Counted from the first letter of the stretch, positions 1 through 8,800 are shown. The stretch is 64,000 nt of DNA from Methylobacterium nodulans ORS 2060 (GCF_000022085.1 NC_011894.1:3251501-3315500), one strand, 5' to 3'. Translations and numbers: made by a program. The notes: a model not told the origin generated them from the letters alone.

Positions 1-94
1 CGCTACCTTGCACGGACCGGTTCGCACCCCGGCTCTGTAAAGGATCGGCCGGTGCTGTCACGGGAACCGGGATGCGGTCGCAGGAACGGCAGGA

Positions 95-495
95 CCCGCC
101 CAAGTTTTTTTTCAGCAATACACTGGCTATGTAACTGCCGCTCGCGCCTTCCGAATGCCCGATCGACTGCGCATCCAGCAAAGCCTTGCGCAGCGCCGGA
201 ACAGTGGCGATCTCCGGCTGAGGATGTCCTTTCTTCACCGCGATGCCGATTTTCGAGACTGCGACACCCTTGCGGTCCAACGGTTTGAAATATCCTCCCG
301 TGATCAGCTCATTCATGCCGTTGTTGACCATGATCAATAAGTCGACGCGCTCGCCGTTCCGGATCCGCACTTGGCTCGCTTCAGGCGAGTCAGGATGCCG
401 GTGGTCAGAATCTTGAGTTCCGCCGCATCGGCGCCGCACGTAAAGGACACCAAGCTGCCGATGATCATAAGGGCCGCTTTGCATCGACAAAACAT
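95..495 (-). pseudogene. ModA-like substrate-binding protein, broken
   Basis: Reading the minus strand from the ATG at 493-495 gives a signal-peptide-like start followed by AAELKILTTG, typical of the substrate-binding proteins of molybdate-type ABC transporters. That frame soon reaches a stop. A second frame resumes with RIRNGERVDLLIM and continues through GIAVKKGHPQPEI and QSIGHSEGASGSYIA, which match the middle of the same family. The two pieces are out of frame, and roughly 35 residues expected between them are missing. Homology fades after about position 95. I read this as a deleted and truncated gene, not a sequencing error, because sequence is missing as well as shifted. No permease or ATPase partner is nearby. 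Confidence 0.55.
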
Positions 496-680
496 CACTT
501 TCTTCCTCCACCGTCATACGAAATCCGATTGATTGCTCGGCGATTGCCGTCGCCATCGCCGAGAGATCGGTTCGGACTACGAGACCATCCGCAAAAACCG
601 ATACGCGGGCAAAAACCAGCACGCGGGTGTCATCGCGCCGCCCGCACCGGACTTGAGCGCGCAGCACCGTACGCCATTAT

Positions 681-704
681 CCCTTCGACAAGGCTGGTCA
701 TGAG
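681..704 (+). repeat. REP-like repeat unit
   Basis: The unit CCTTCGACAAGGCTGGTCAT closely resembles the interspersed repeat with a TCGACAGGCTCACCATGAGG core that is found outside genes in many proteobacteria. A better conserved copy lies at 20223-20245. It sits just upstream of the fatty acid transporter gene. Confidence 0.4.
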
Positions 705-725
705 AGCCGGCTCAGGAGAACGCTC

Positions 726-2195
726 ATGCCGACGCTGCCGGGCGATGCCAGCCGATCCTCAGACATTCAATCGGTCGACCGAAAAGCCGATGCCACAGGT
801 GCCCTCGCACGGCTCGGCATTCGCTTCACCGCCTGGGCCGAGCGCTGGTTCCCAGACGCCTTCATCTTCGTCGCGATCGCGGTGGTAATCGTGGCGCTCG
901 GCGCCCTGGCGAACGGGGCCCCGGTTTCTTCCGTCGCCAAGACCTTCGGGGACGGCTTCTGGAGCCTCATCCCGTTCACGATGCAGATGGCCTTCGTGAC
1001 GATCGGCGGCTATGTCGTCGCCACCTCGCCACCGGTCCAAGCGTTGATCGACCGCCTCGCCAGGATCCCGCGGACGGGGCGCGGGGCGGTGGGCCTCGTG
1101 GCCACGGCGACCATGCTCTCGTCCTTCCTCAGCTGGGGCCTCAGCCTCATCTTCGGCGGCCTGCTCGCTCGGGCGCTGGCCCGCCGGCCGGAGCTGAGCA
1201 TGGACTACCGGGCCGCCGGGGCCGCGGCCTATCTCGGCCTGGGTGCGACCTGGGCGATGGGCCTGAGTTCCTCGGCTGCCCAGCTCCAGGCCAATCCGAA
1301 AAGCCTGCCGCCGAACCTTTTGCCGATCACCGGGGTGATCCCCTTCAGCGAGACGATCTTCCTCTGGCAGTCCCTTCTGGTGGCCACAATCCTGTTCGTG
1401 ATCTCGGTCATGATCGCCTACGCGTCGGCCCCAACGCCTGTCAGCGCCGTCACCGCGCAGGATCTCGGCGTGGACGTCTCGGCCAAGCAGGAGAGACTCG
1501 ATCCGCCAGCTCAGCCCGGAGAGAAGCTGGAGCATTGGCCGCTCCTGAACATCCTCCTTGTCATCATTGCCGGCGGCTGGATCTGGCAGGAATTCGCGCG
1601 GCAATCGTGGATTGTCGCGATCTCGAACCTGAACACCTACAATCTGCTGTTCCTGACCCTCGGCCTGCTGCTTCACTGGCGCCCGAAGCGGTTCCTGATC
1701 GCCGTTGCGAAAGCGGTCCCGGCGACCGCCGGGGTTCTGATCCAGTTCCCCCTCTACGCCTCGATCAGCGCGATCCTCACGGGGGCTAAGAACGCCTCGG
1801 GCCAAACGCTGTCGGAGGTGATCAGCCACGCCTTCGTCAGCTTCAACACAACAGGCAGCTTCCCGCTCTCGATGGGCGGCTACTCGGCGGTGCTCGGCTT
1901 CTTTGTACCCTCGGGCGGCGGCAAGTGGCTGCTGGAGGCGCCCTACGTGATGCAGGCCGCCAACGAGTTGAAGGTGCATCTCGGCTGGGCCGTGATGATC
2001 TACAACGCGGCCGAGGCGCTGCCGAACCTGATCAACCCGTTCTGGATGCTGCCGCTGCTCGGCATCCTCGGGCTCAAGGCCCGCGACATCGTCGGCTTCA
2101 GCTTCCTGCAGCTTCTCGTCCACCTGCCGGTGGTGCTGTTCCTGCTCTGGGCACTCGCATTCACGCTGACCTACCACCCGCCAGTGATGCCCTGA
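726..2195 (+). CDS. atoE: Short-chain fatty acid transporter (AtoE family)
   Basis: The protein has 489 residues with about a dozen hydrophobic segments, and it matches the TIGR00366/AtoE family of inner-membrane short-chain fatty acid carriers. Landmarks are FTAWAERWFPDAFIF near the N-terminus, then SFLSWGLSLIFGGLLAR and ending with NPFWMLPLLGILGLKARDI. Length is normal for the family. The start at 726 has an AGGAGA ribosome binding site at 715-720. Directly downstream lies the stump of a CoA-transferase gene, so it was probably once part of an ato-type operon for acetoacetate or short-chain fatty acid use. Today it stands alone in front of the convergent malonate regulator gene. Confidence 0.88.
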   Translation: MPTLPGDASRSSDIQSVDRKADATGALARLGIRFTAWAERWFPDAFIFVAIAVVIVALGALANGAPVSSVAKTFGDGFWSLIPFTMQMAFVTIGGYVVATSPPVQALIDRLARIPRTGRGAVGLVATATMLSSFLSWGLSLIFGGLLARALARRPELSMDYRAAGAAAYLGLGATWAMGLSSSAAQLQANPKSLPPNLLPITGVIPFSETIFLWQSLLVATILFVISVMIAYASAPTPVSAVTAQDLGVDVSAKQERLDPPAQPGEKLEHWPLLNILLVIIAGGWIWQEFARQSWIVAISNLNTYNLLFLTLGLLLHWRPKRFLIAVAKAVPATAGVLIQFPLYASISAILTGAKNASGQTLSEVISHAFVSFNTTGSFPLSMGGYSAVLGFFVPSGGGKWLLEAPYVMQAANELKVHLGWAVMIYNAAEALPNLINPFWMLPLLGILGLKARDIVGFSFLQLLVHLPVVLFLLWALAFTLTYHPPVMP

Positions 2196-2208
2196 GGGGG
2201 CAAACATC

Positions 2209-2322
2209 TTGAGAACGGCGCTCTCACCGTCAGCAGCGGCCGCCCTCGTCCCGGACGAGGCGTCCGTGATGATCGGGGGCTTCATGGGCGTCGGCTCGGG
2301 GCCTGCCGCAAATGCTGACTGA
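2209..2322 (+). pseudogene. atoD stump: 3-oxoacid CoA-transferase subunit A fragment
   Basis: From the TTG at 2209 a 37-codon frame reads LRTALSPSAAAALVPDEASV and then MIGGFMGVGSGPAANAD before a stop. The LVPD-ASVMIGGFMGVG part is the conserved N-terminal nucleotide/CoA-transferase signature of AtoD-type alpha subunits, which are normally about 220 residues long. Homology ends after MGVG, so only the first sixth of the gene remains. It follows atoE by 13 bases, which fits the usual atoE-atoD neighbourhood and suggests a deletion removed the rest together with atoA. Confidence 0.6.
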
Positions 2323-2367
2323 GTGTGCCAAGTGTCGGCTACTGTACAGTCCCACCGAGTGTCATCG

Positions 2368-3096
2368 TCACTCACTTGTATGCTCGGCGACGTATCGGCC
2401 AAGCGCGCTCGCCGCATTGAGCATGTGAGCGCGCATGCGCCGCGCCGCTGCGTCGCCATCGCCTTCGGCGATCGCTTTCAGGATCTCCCCGTGCTCGGCC
2501 CGCGAGCGGCGAATGCGCTCGCCGTGGCGCAATTGCGTGCGACGGAACGCTGACAGACGAGCCCGAATGGTCAGCGCCTGCTCGGCCATGAAGCTGTTGT
2601 GGGTCGCACGGTACAACGCCTCGTGAAACGCACGATTGAGAGCGTCGTAGGCATCGAAGTCGCTCGCCTCGACGGGCCCGGCCGATTGTTCGTGCAGGTC
2701 CATCAGGGCGCTGAGTTCCAGCGGCGTGATCCGGTAGGTGGCGAGCCTCACGCACATCGCCTCGAACTCCGCCGTGGTCTCGAACATCTCCATGATCCGC
2801 TCGGGCGTCATCCGGGTGACGACGACGCCGCGCCGCGGTCGCACCTCGACGAGGCCACTGGACGCCAGCTGACGCAGCGCCTCGCGGACGGGGGTCCGCG
2901 AGGCGCCGAAGCGATCTGCGAGTTCCTGCTCGTCAAGGGAGACGCCTGCGGCAAGGGCACCCGACGCGATCTCGTCCGTCAGCGCATTGCGGATGTGATC
3001 GGAAAGGAGACCTCGCCCTTCGACACTGCCGTCCATCTCGTCATCGTCTCCTTTGGCGTCGGCCGCGCCCTCCGTCCGAGGTCCCGGCCGTGTCAT
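2368..3096 (-). CDS. GntR/FadR-type regulator (FCD domain), malonate locus
   Basis: A 242-residue regulator. A winged helix-turn-helix at about residues 30-95 carries SDHIRNALTDEIASG, FGASRTPVREALRQL and SGLVEVRPRRGVVVT, the GntR signature. It is followed by an all-helical FCD ligand-binding domain with the conserved AFHEALYRATHN segment. The ATG at 3094-3096 overlaps the madM stop as ATGA, so I prefer it over an upstream ATG at 3147 that would lie inside madM. Cotranscription with madLM and divergence from mdcA make it the likely malonate-responsive regulator of both units; that role is inferred from context. The inverted repeats at 4428-4441 and 4497-4507 are candidate operators. Confidence 0.9.
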   Translation of the reverse strand: MTRPGPRTEGAADAKGDDDEMDGSVEGRGLLSDHIRNALTDEIASGALAAGVSLDEQELADRFGASRTPVREALRQLASSGLVEVRPRRGVVVTRMTPERIMEMFETTAEFEAMCVRLATYRITPLELSALMDLHEQSAGPVEASDFDAYDALNRAFHEALYRATHNSFMAEQALTIRARLSAFRRTQLRHGERIRRSRAEHGEILKAIAEGDGDAAARRMRAHMLNAASALGRYVAEHTSE

Positions 3097-3857
3097 GCCA
3101 CGATCGCGCGCACGATGAGAAAGAACAATGATGGGCCGACGAGGCACCCGATGCCGGTGTGGAATGTCGCCGTCAACGCCCCGTACGGGACGAGCTTCGG
3201 ATCGGTTGCGGCGAGCCCGCCTGCGACACCACTCACCGTGCCCATCAGACCGCCATAGGCCATCGCCGAGCGCGGGTTATCGAGGCCGATCAGCCGGGCG
3301 ACCAGGGGCGTACCCACCATCACCATCACGGCCTTGGTGACGCCCGTGGCGATCGAGAGCGCCATGACCGTCGAGTCGGCACCCAGTGCTGCTCCCGTGA
3401 CCGGACCAACGATGTAGGTGATCGCGCCGGCGCCGATCGTCGTGATCGACACGGCATCATGATAGCCGAAGGCGAAAGCCGTCAGCGTTCCGACGATGAA
3501 GGGCAGCACCGTGCCGAGCGCCAGGGCGACGACGCCCAGGATGCCCGCGCGACGCGCCTCGATGACGTCCACCTCGAACGCGGTGGCCACGATGGCGAAG
3601 TCGCGCAGCATCGCGCCGCCCATCAGGCCGATGCCCGCCAAGGCCGGAATGTCGGCCAGGCCCTTCTTTCCTCCTGTGATGCTTCCGCCGACATAGGCCA
3701 GCACGAGGCCGAGCACGATGGCGATCGCGGAGCCATGAACCCGGCCGTGGGTCAGGCGCTTTCCGATGATGTTCGAGATCAGCATCAGGCCGCCGATGAC
3801 CGCAAAGGCTGCCACGAGGCTCTGCTCGACGAAGACGTGTTCCATCATGTGCAGCAT
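3093..3857 (-). CDS. madM: Malonate transporter subunit MadM
   Basis: A 254-residue, very hydrophobic inner-membrane protein matching MadM, the larger of the two subunits of the MadLM sodium-dependent malonate carrier. Typical segments are GKRLTHGRVHGSAIAIVLG, GGKKGLADIPALAGIGLMGG and GADSTVMALSIATGVTKAV. The ATG at 3855-3857 is served by GGAGGT, which overlaps the madL stop codon, so translation of the pair is probably coupled. The 3' end overlaps the GntR gene by four bases. It supplies malonate to the decarboxylase encoded divergently at 4559-10580. Confidence 0.93.
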   Translation of the reverse strand: MLHMMEHVFVEQSLVAAFAVIGGLMLISNIIGKRLTHGRVHGSAIAIVLGLVLAYVGGSITGGKKGLADIPALAGIGLMGGAMLRDFAIVATAFEVDVIEARRAGILGVVALALGTVLPFIVGTLTAFAFGYHDAVSITTIGAGAITYIVGPVTGAALGADSTVMALSIATGVTKAVMVMVGTPLVARLIGLDNPRSAMAYGGLMGTVSGVAGGLAATDPKLVPYGALTATFHTGIGCLVGPSLFFLIVRAIVA

Positions 3858-3862
3858 GGCGG

Positions 3863-4309
3863 CTACCTCCGGACCGTGGTGGGATAGGGAGCTTCATCAG
3901 TATCGCCGGAGATAACTGCGCCTCCATGCTCGACCTCGGCGCTGATCTTGGCTGACCTCCCGCCGATCCGACCGAGCAGAGCCGTCGCGGCGAAACACAG
4001 AAGGACCGTTCCAACCGCCGCGATGATGACGATCGGGCCGCCGCTGACCGCAGCGACGACGTTCTGCTGCGCGGCCATGGCAACCACGATCGGGATGTAC
4101 ATGGTCGCCCAGAACTCGACCCCGAGTTGGGTGGCGTGGCTGAGCCGGCCGCGACGCACCATCCAGACCCGGGCGGCGATCAGCAGCATCATGGCGAGGC
4201 CAACGCCGCCGACATTGGCCTTCACGTTGAGCAGGATCCCGAGCAGGTCGCCCAGGAACACCCCGACCAGGGTGCAGAGCGCGAGGAGCGCGACGCCGAG
4301 GATCGTCAT
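3863..4309 (-). CDS. madL: Malonate transporter subunit MadL
   Basis: A 148-residue membrane protein starting MTILGVALLALCTLVGVFLG, with about four transmembrane segments and the family motif QLGVEFWATMYIPIVVAMAA. The ATG at 4307-4309 has GGAGGG eight bases upstream. The frame stays open far upstream to 4621 without sequence resembling the family, so the shorter start is right. It is the first gene of the minus-strand unit madL-madM-gntR, transcribed away from mdcA. Confidence 0.92.
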   Translation of the reverse strand: MTILGVALLALCTLVGVFLGDLLGILLNVKANVGGVGLAMMLLIAARVWMVRRGRLSHATQLGVEFWATMYIPIVVAMAAQQNVVAAVSGGPIVIIAAVGTVLLCFAATALLGRIGGRSAKISAEVEHGGAVISGDTDEAPYPTTVRR

Positions 4310-4427
4310 CGGCCGCCCTCCGATCGCATTCCAGCAAGCAAGCGTCGATTGCCCGGTTCGGGCACTGCGTATGCGGCCGCCATGCGGCGTCTCCTTCCTG
4401 TGTCCGTTTGTTCGTTTTGAGGCGCCT

Positions 4428-4441
4428 ACCGTATACACGGT
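4428..4441. promoter_or_regulatory. Candidate operator 1 (ACCGT-N4-ACGGT)
   Basis: ACCGTATACACGGT is a near-perfect 14-base palindrome in the madL-mdcA divergent intergenic region. It has a GTATAC core, as is usual for GntR/FCD regulators, and lies on the madL side. Function is inferred from position and symmetry. Confidence 0.5.
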
Positions 4442-4496
4442 ATTGACGAACGCGCAATAAGGAATACAAAGAGGCCAAATCAACGGCCCTGTGAAT

Positions 4497-4507
4497 ACCG
4501 TCACGGT
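4497..4507. promoter_or_regulatory. Candidate operator 2 (ACCGT-N-ACGGT)
   Basis: ACCGTCACGGT repeats the same ACCGT/ACGGT arms as the site at 4428, with a one-base spacer, and lies 50-60 bases before the mdcA start. Two sites with the same arms in one divergent promoter suggest control of both directions by one regulator. Confidence 0.45.
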
Positions 4508-4558
4508 TGTAGCCGGGCTGTGTGCATACTCAGGGCGGGACAGCAAGGAGCGGACCGG

Positions 4559-6205
4559 ATGAGCGGCTGGCGTCAGGAACGGGCGGCCCGCGAGGCGCGG
4601 ATCGAGGCGGGCCGAGCCCATGCCTCAGGCAAGGTCGTCGCCGCCGAGAATGCGGTCGATCTTCTCGAAGCGATTCTTCGGCCGGGCGACCGGGTCTGCC
4701 TGGAGGGTGACAACCAAAAGCAGGCCGATTGCCTGGCCCGAGCGTTGAGCCAGTGCGATCCGGCTCGCGTGCACGACTTGCACATGGTGCAATCCGGCAT
4801 CGTGCTTCCGGAGCACCTCGACATCTTCGAGCAGGGGATCGCGAGGCGCCTCGACTACTCGTATTCGGGACCGCAGGGGGGGCGCATCGCCCGGATGCTC
4901 TATGGCGGGCAGATCGAGCTCGGGGCGGTGCACACCTACCTCGAGCTGTTCGCCCGCTATTTCGTGGATCTGACGCCCAACGTGGCGCTGATCGCGGGCG
5001 TCTCGGCCGACCGGGACGGCAACCTGTATACGGGGCCCAACACCGAGGACACGCCGACGGTCGTCGAGGCCACCGCCTTCAAGAACGGTGTCGTGGTGGC
5101 GCAGGTCAACGAGATCGTCGAGCGCGTGCCCCGCGTCGACATCCCGGGCGACCGGGTCGACTTCGTGGTCGCGGCCGACCAGCCCTTCTACGTCGAGCCC
5201 CTGTTCACCCGCGATCCGGCCGCGATGACCGAGACGCAGATCCTGATGGCCATGATGGCGATCAAGGGGATCTACGCCGAGTACGGCATCCGCCGCCTCA
5301 ATCACGGCATCGGCTTCGGCACGGCGGCCATCGAACTCCTGCTGCCGACCTACGCCGAGCGCCTTGGCCTGAAGGGCAGGATCGCCACCCACTGGGCGCT
5401 CAACCCGCACCCGACCCTGATCCCGGCCATCGAGTCGGGATGGGTGCAGCAGATCCACTGCTTCGGCTCGGAGGTCGGCATGGACCGCTACATCCGCGAG
5501 CGGCCGGACATCTTCTTCACGGGCGCCGACGGTTCGCTGCGCTCCAACCGGGCCTTCTGCCAGACGGCGGGTCTCTATGCCTGCGACCTCTTCATCGGCT
5601 CGACGCTGCAGATCGACCTGATGGGCCATTCCTCGACGGTCACGCAGTCGCGCGTGGCGGGGTTCGGCGGTGCACCCAACATGGGCTCGGACCCGCACGG
5701 GCGGCGTCACCCCTCCGACACCTGGATGAAGGCGGGCCGGGAGGCGCAAGGGACGGGCGATCCGGCCCTGATGCGCGGGCGCAAGCTCGTGGTGCAGATC
5801 GTCGAGACCTTCGGGGACAAACTCGTCCCGGCCTTCGTCGAGAAGCTCGACGCGCTGGAATTCGCGAGGAAGCTCGGGCTCGAGCTCGCCCCCGTGATGG
5901 TCTACGCCGACGACGTTACTCACATCGTCACGGAGGAGGGCATCGCCAATCTCCTCCTGTGCCGCACCGCCGATGAGCGCGAGCAGGCGATCCGCGGGGT
6001 CGCAGGCTACACGGAGGTCGGCCGCGGGCGCGACCGGGCCATGGTCGAGCGCCTGCGCGAGCGCGGCATCGTGCGCCGCCCGGAGGATCTCGGCATCGAG
6101 CCCCTCGACGCCGATCGCTCACTGCTCGCGGCCAAGTCGATCAAGGATCTCGTGCACTGGTCGGGCGGACTCTACGAGCCGCCGGCCAAGTTCCGGAACT
6201 GGTGA
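4559..6205 (+). CDS. mdcA: Malonate decarboxylase alpha subunit (acetyl-S-ACP:malonate ACP transferase)
   Basis: A 548-residue protein of the MdcA family, which swaps the acetyl group on the prosthetic-group carrier protein for malonyl. Recognisable segments include RPGDRVCLEGDNQKQADCLA near residue 45, LYTGPNTEDTPTVVEATAF, and GHSSTVTQSRVAGFGGAPNM with DPHGRRHPSDTWMKAG towards the C-terminus. The ATG at 4559 has AAGGAG at 4545-4550. The frame also contains an earlier ATG at 4520, but its extension does not look like the family. First gene of the mdcACDEGBH operon. Confidence 0.95.
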   Translation: MSGWRQERAAREARIEAGRAHASGKVVAAENAVDLLEAILRPGDRVCLEGDNQKQADCLARALSQCDPARVHDLHMVQSGIVLPEHLDIFEQGIARRLDYSYSGPQGGRIARMLYGGQIELGAVHTYLELFARYFVDLTPNVALIAGVSADRDGNLYTGPNTEDTPTVVEATAFKNGVVVAQVNEIVERVPRVDIPGDRVDFVVAADQPFYVEPLFTRDPAAMTETQILMAMMAIKGIYAEYGIRRLNHGIGFGTAAIELLLPTYAERLGLKGRIATHWALNPHPTLIPAIESGWVQQIHCFGSEVGMDRYIRERPDIFFTGADGSLRSNRAFCQTAGLYACDLFIGSTLQIDLMGHSSTVTQSRVAGFGGAPNMGSDPHGRRHPSDTWMKAGREAQGTGDPALMRGRKLVVQIVETFGDKLVPAFVEKLDALEFARKLGLELAPVMVYADDVTHIVTEEGIANLLLCRTADEREQAIRGVAGYTEVGRGRDRAMVERLRERGIVRRPEDLGIEPLDADRSLLAAKSIKDLVHWSGGLYEPPAKFRNW

Positions 6206-6217
6206 GAGGCCGCCGCG

Positions 6218-6526
6218 ATGGAAAAGCTGAGCTTCCAACATACCACCCGCAAATCCCTGCCGGGAGCGAGAGCGCAGGCCATCACCGGCGTGGTGGCGTC
6301 CGGCAACCTCGAAGTGCTGCTGGAGCGCGTGCTCCCGCCCACCGCCTGCACGGTCGAGATCGAGACCTCGATCCACGGCTTCGGCGATGTCTGGGAGGCC
6401 GTGGTGGCCGACTTCGTCGCTCGCGCCCAGCCCGGCGGTCTTCGCATCACCATCAACGATGGGGGCGCGCGCCCCGACACCGTGTCCCTGCGCCTCCTTC
6501 AGGGCGCCCGGCTGATGGAGGTCTGA
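6218..6526 (+). CDS. mdcC: Malonate decarboxylase acyl carrier protein (delta subunit)
   Basis: A 102-residue carrier protein. Serine in VASGNLEVLLE (about residue 28) matches the site to which the triphosphoribosyl-dephospho-CoA prosthetic group is attached in MdcC proteins. The body, with ETSIHGFGDVWEAVVADFV and INDGGARPDTVSLRL, is typical. It starts 12 bases after mdcA and ends one base before the GTG start of mdcD. It carries acetyl and malonyl thioesters between the other subunits, and MdcB, MdcG and MdcH prepare it. Confidence 0.93.
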   Translation: MEKLSFQHTTRKSLPGARAQAITGVVASGNLEVLLERVLPPTACTVEIETSIHGFGDVWEAVVADFVARAQPGGLRITINDGGARPDTVSLRLLQGARLMEV

Positions 6527-6527
6527 C

Positions 6528-7448
6528 GTGAGCGACCGGATCACCGACCCCGCCGTCACGAGCTGGTACGAGGCGAGCGCCCGCACCCGCATCGACGGCC
6601 TCCTGGACGCGGGCAGCTTCCGGGAGTTCATCGGCCCCGAGCAGCGCCGGATGAGCCCGCACCTGCCGCTGTTCGACCTGCCGCGCGCCTTCGACGACGG
6701 CATGATCGTGGGAGAGGGCCGCCTCGATGGCCGGCCCGTTCTCGTCGCCGCCCAGGAGGGCCGCTTCATGGGCGGCGCCTTCGGCGAGGTGCACGGCGCC
6801 AAGCTCATCGGCCTGCTGCGCGCAGCCCGGGAGCGCAAGCTGGCCGCGGTGCTGATCCTGTTCGACTCCGGCGGCGTGCGCCTGCAGGAGGCCAATGCCG
6901 GCGAGACCGCCATCGCGGAGGTGATGCGGGCCATCACGCAGGTCCGCGCGAGCGGCGTGCCGGTGATCGGCCTAATCGGCGGGCGCGCGGGAGCCTATGG
7001 CGGCGGCGGCCTCATCGCGGGCACCTGCTCGCGGCTCGCCGTCTCCGAGGGCGGCCGCATCAGCGTCTCGGGGCCGGAGGTGATCGAGACCAACAAGGGG
7101 GCCGAGGAATTCGACTCCCGCGACCGTGCCCTCGTCTGGCGCACGATGGGCGGCAAGCACCGCCGCCTCACGGGGAGCGCGGACGCCTTCGTGGACGACA
7201 CCATCGCGGCGTTCCGGCAAGCAGCCCTCGCGCTCATCGGGCGTGCGCCGGCCTTCGACCTCGCGACGCTGGACGCCGAGCAGGCGCGGCTGGAGGAGCG
7301 CCTCGCGCGTTTCGGCGACTGCCGGGACGCCACCGACATCTGGGCCCGGCTCGGGGTGAACGACCCGGCTGCGGTCCCGGCGATGACGACGGGCGACTTC
7401 GACGCCCTGGTTGCCAGCCTCGGAGAGACCACCCATGACGCTCGCTGA
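6528..7448 (+). CDS. mdcD: Malonate decarboxylase beta subunit
   Basis: A 306-residue carboxyltransferase-fold protein that, with MdcE, decarboxylates malonyl-S-ACP. Visible motifs are GRFMGGAFGEVHGAKLIG, LFDSGGVRLQEANAGE and the glycine-rich oxyanion region GGRAGAYGGGGLIAGTCSR. The start is GTG at 6528, with an ATGGAGGT ribosome binding site lying in the last codons of mdcC. The 3' end overlaps mdcE by 14 bases. Length is usual for the family. Confidence 0.94.
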   Translation: MSDRITDPAVTSWYEASARTRIDGLLDAGSFREFIGPEQRRMSPHLPLFDLPRAFDDGMIVGEGRLDGRPVLVAAQEGRFMGGAFGEVHGAKLIGLLRAARERKLAAVLILFDSGGVRLQEANAGETAIAEVMRAITQVRASGVPVIGLIGGRAGAYGGGGLIAGTCSRLAVSEGGRISVSGPEVIETNKGAEEFDSRDRALVWRTMGGKHRRLTGSADAFVDDTIAAFRQAALALIGRAPAFDLATLDAEQARLEERLARFGDCRDATDIWARLGVNDPAAVPAMTTGDFDALVASLGETTHDAR

Positions 7449-8151
7449 GATTTTGTCCTCGCTCTTTCCCGAGGGCCACGCCGTCACGGTGGCCGACGGT
7501 CTCATCAGCGGCGACGGCCCGTTCCGGGATGGCCGGCTCGCGGTGATCGGCGTCGACGGCAACACGCCGCTCGGCGTCGAGGGCGCCTGTCTTCTGTCCC
7601 GCTGCATCCTCGACATCGTGCGGGCGGGCGGCGCGACGCCGATCCTGGTGGCCATCGACTCCGATAGCCAGCGCATGAGCCGGCGCGACGAGCTCCTGGG
7701 ACTGAACGAGTACCTCGCGCATCTCGCGAAGACGCTGCTCCTCGCCGATGCCGAGGGCCACCCGACCATCGGGCTGGTCTATGGCCACACGGCGGCCGGT
7801 GCTTTCATCGCCACGGCGCTTGCCACCCGCGTCCTCGTCGGCCTGCCGGGCGCAAACCCGAGCGTGATGGATCTGCCCTCCGTCGCCCGGGTCACGAAGC
7901 TGCCCCTCGACAAGCTGGAGGCGATGGCCAGGGACACGCCCGTCTTCGCGCCCGGTCTCGACAATATGGTGCAGACCGGCGCGGTCCAGGCCGTGCTGGA
8001 CCCGGGCCGCCCCCTGGGCCCGCAGATCGCGGCCGTCCTCGACAGCATGCCCGCCGAGGACATCCGCGACCGCGTGGGGCGCGAGCGCGGCGGCCGGCCG
8101 GTGGCGCAGGAGATTGCCGCTCAGGTGATGCGGGACGTCGCTCTTGGCTGA
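7435..8151 (+). CDS. mdcE: Malonate decarboxylase gamma subunit
   Basis: A 238-residue partner of MdcD in the carboxyltransferase-like decarboxylase. It carries GVDGNTPLGVEGACLLS, PTIGLVYGHTAAGAFIATAL and LPGANPSVMDLPSVARVTKL, all typical of MdcE. I take the ATG at 7435 (MTLAEILSSLFPEG), which has GGAGAG at 7422-7427. An in-frame ATG at 7411 would overlap mdcD further. The gene overlaps mdcD at its start and mdcG at its end, so the operon is translationally coupled. Confidence 0.93.
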   Translation: MTLAEILSSLFPEGHAVTVADGLISGDGPFRDGRLAVIGVDGNTPLGVEGACLLSRCILDIVRAGGATPILVAIDSDSQRMSRRDELLGLNEYLAHLAKTLLLADAEGHPTIGLVYGHTAAGAFIATALATRVLVGLPGANPSVMDLPSVARVTKLPLDKLEAMARDTPVFAPGLDNMVQTGAVQAVLDPGRPLGPQIAAVLDSMPAEDIRDRVGRERGGRPVAQEIAAQVMRDVALG

Positions 8152-8800
8152 GCTCTATCGGCGCCACGATCTCCTCGACGTGGATCCGGGGGCCTGGGCC
8201 GCCATGCTGGCCCAGCGTCCGGATCTCGACGGCGTGCCGCACGTGGCCGACTGGGCGCGGCACCGGCGTCCCGTCATCGTGCGCAGGCGCCATCCCGACG
8301 AGGAGCCGGGATCCGTGCCGGTCGGCCTGCCCTTGCCGCCGGCAGACGGCAAGCGCCGCATCGGCTTCGCCCTCCCGCCCGGCGCCGTCCGGCCGCGGCC
8401 GCCCGTGACCCTGTCCCAGGTCATCCGCGGCTGCCCCACGGCGTGGTCCCCGACGCTGGCGGGCGTGGTCGAGCTCGGTCGCCGCCACGGCCTCGTGCCG
8501 CGCCTCTTTGGCGGCCTGCTCTGGCAGAGCCTGACGGGCCTGACCTACCTCTCGGAGACGTCGGACCTCGACCTGCTCTGGCCCGTGGGTGCGCTCCCGC
8601 GCGATCTTCTCGCCGGCCTCGCGGCGATCGAGGCCCGGGCACCGATGCGCCTCGACGGCGAGATCCTGCTGCCCGATGGCGGCGGCGTGAACTGGCGCGA
8701 GCTGCACGCCGCAGCGCCCGAAGACACCGTACTGGTCAAGCACCTCGATCGCCTCGCCCTGCGCAAGGCCTCGTCTCTTCTGGCGGGACATCCCGAATGA
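8144..8800 (+). CDS. mdcG: Phosphoribosyl-dephospho-CoA transferase (holo-MdcC synthase)
   Basis: A 218-residue MdcG, the nucleotidyltransferase that transfers the triphosphoribosyl-dephospho-CoA group to the carrier serine of MdcC. The acidic pair expected for this fold is in SETSDLDLLWPV near residue 145, preceded by FGGLLWQSLTGLTYL. The best start is a TTG at 8144 that overlaps the mdcE stop; no better ATG lies nearby. It ends in an ATGA overlap with mdcB. The N-terminal half is less conserved, as is normal for this family. Confidence 0.88.
   Translation: MAELYRRHDLLDVDPGAWAAMLAQRPDLDGVPHVADWARHRRPVIVRRRHPDEEPGSVPVGLPLPPADGKRRIGFALPPGAVRPRPPVTLSQVIRGCPTAWSPTLAGVVELGRRHGLVPRLFGGLLWQSLTGLTYLSETSDLDLLWPVGALPRDLLAGLAAIEARAPMRLDGEILLPDGGGVNWRELHAAAPEDTVLVKHLDRLALRKASSLLAGHPE

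Noticed and set aside
2340..2349. Palindrome ACTGTACAGT after the GntR gene
   Set aside because: Short, lies at the 3' end between convergent genes, and has no second copy; probably chance.
759..2459. Open frame of 566 codons on the minus strand over atoE
   Set aside because: Antisense shadow of a clear membrane transporter gene; no family features and no ribosome binding site.
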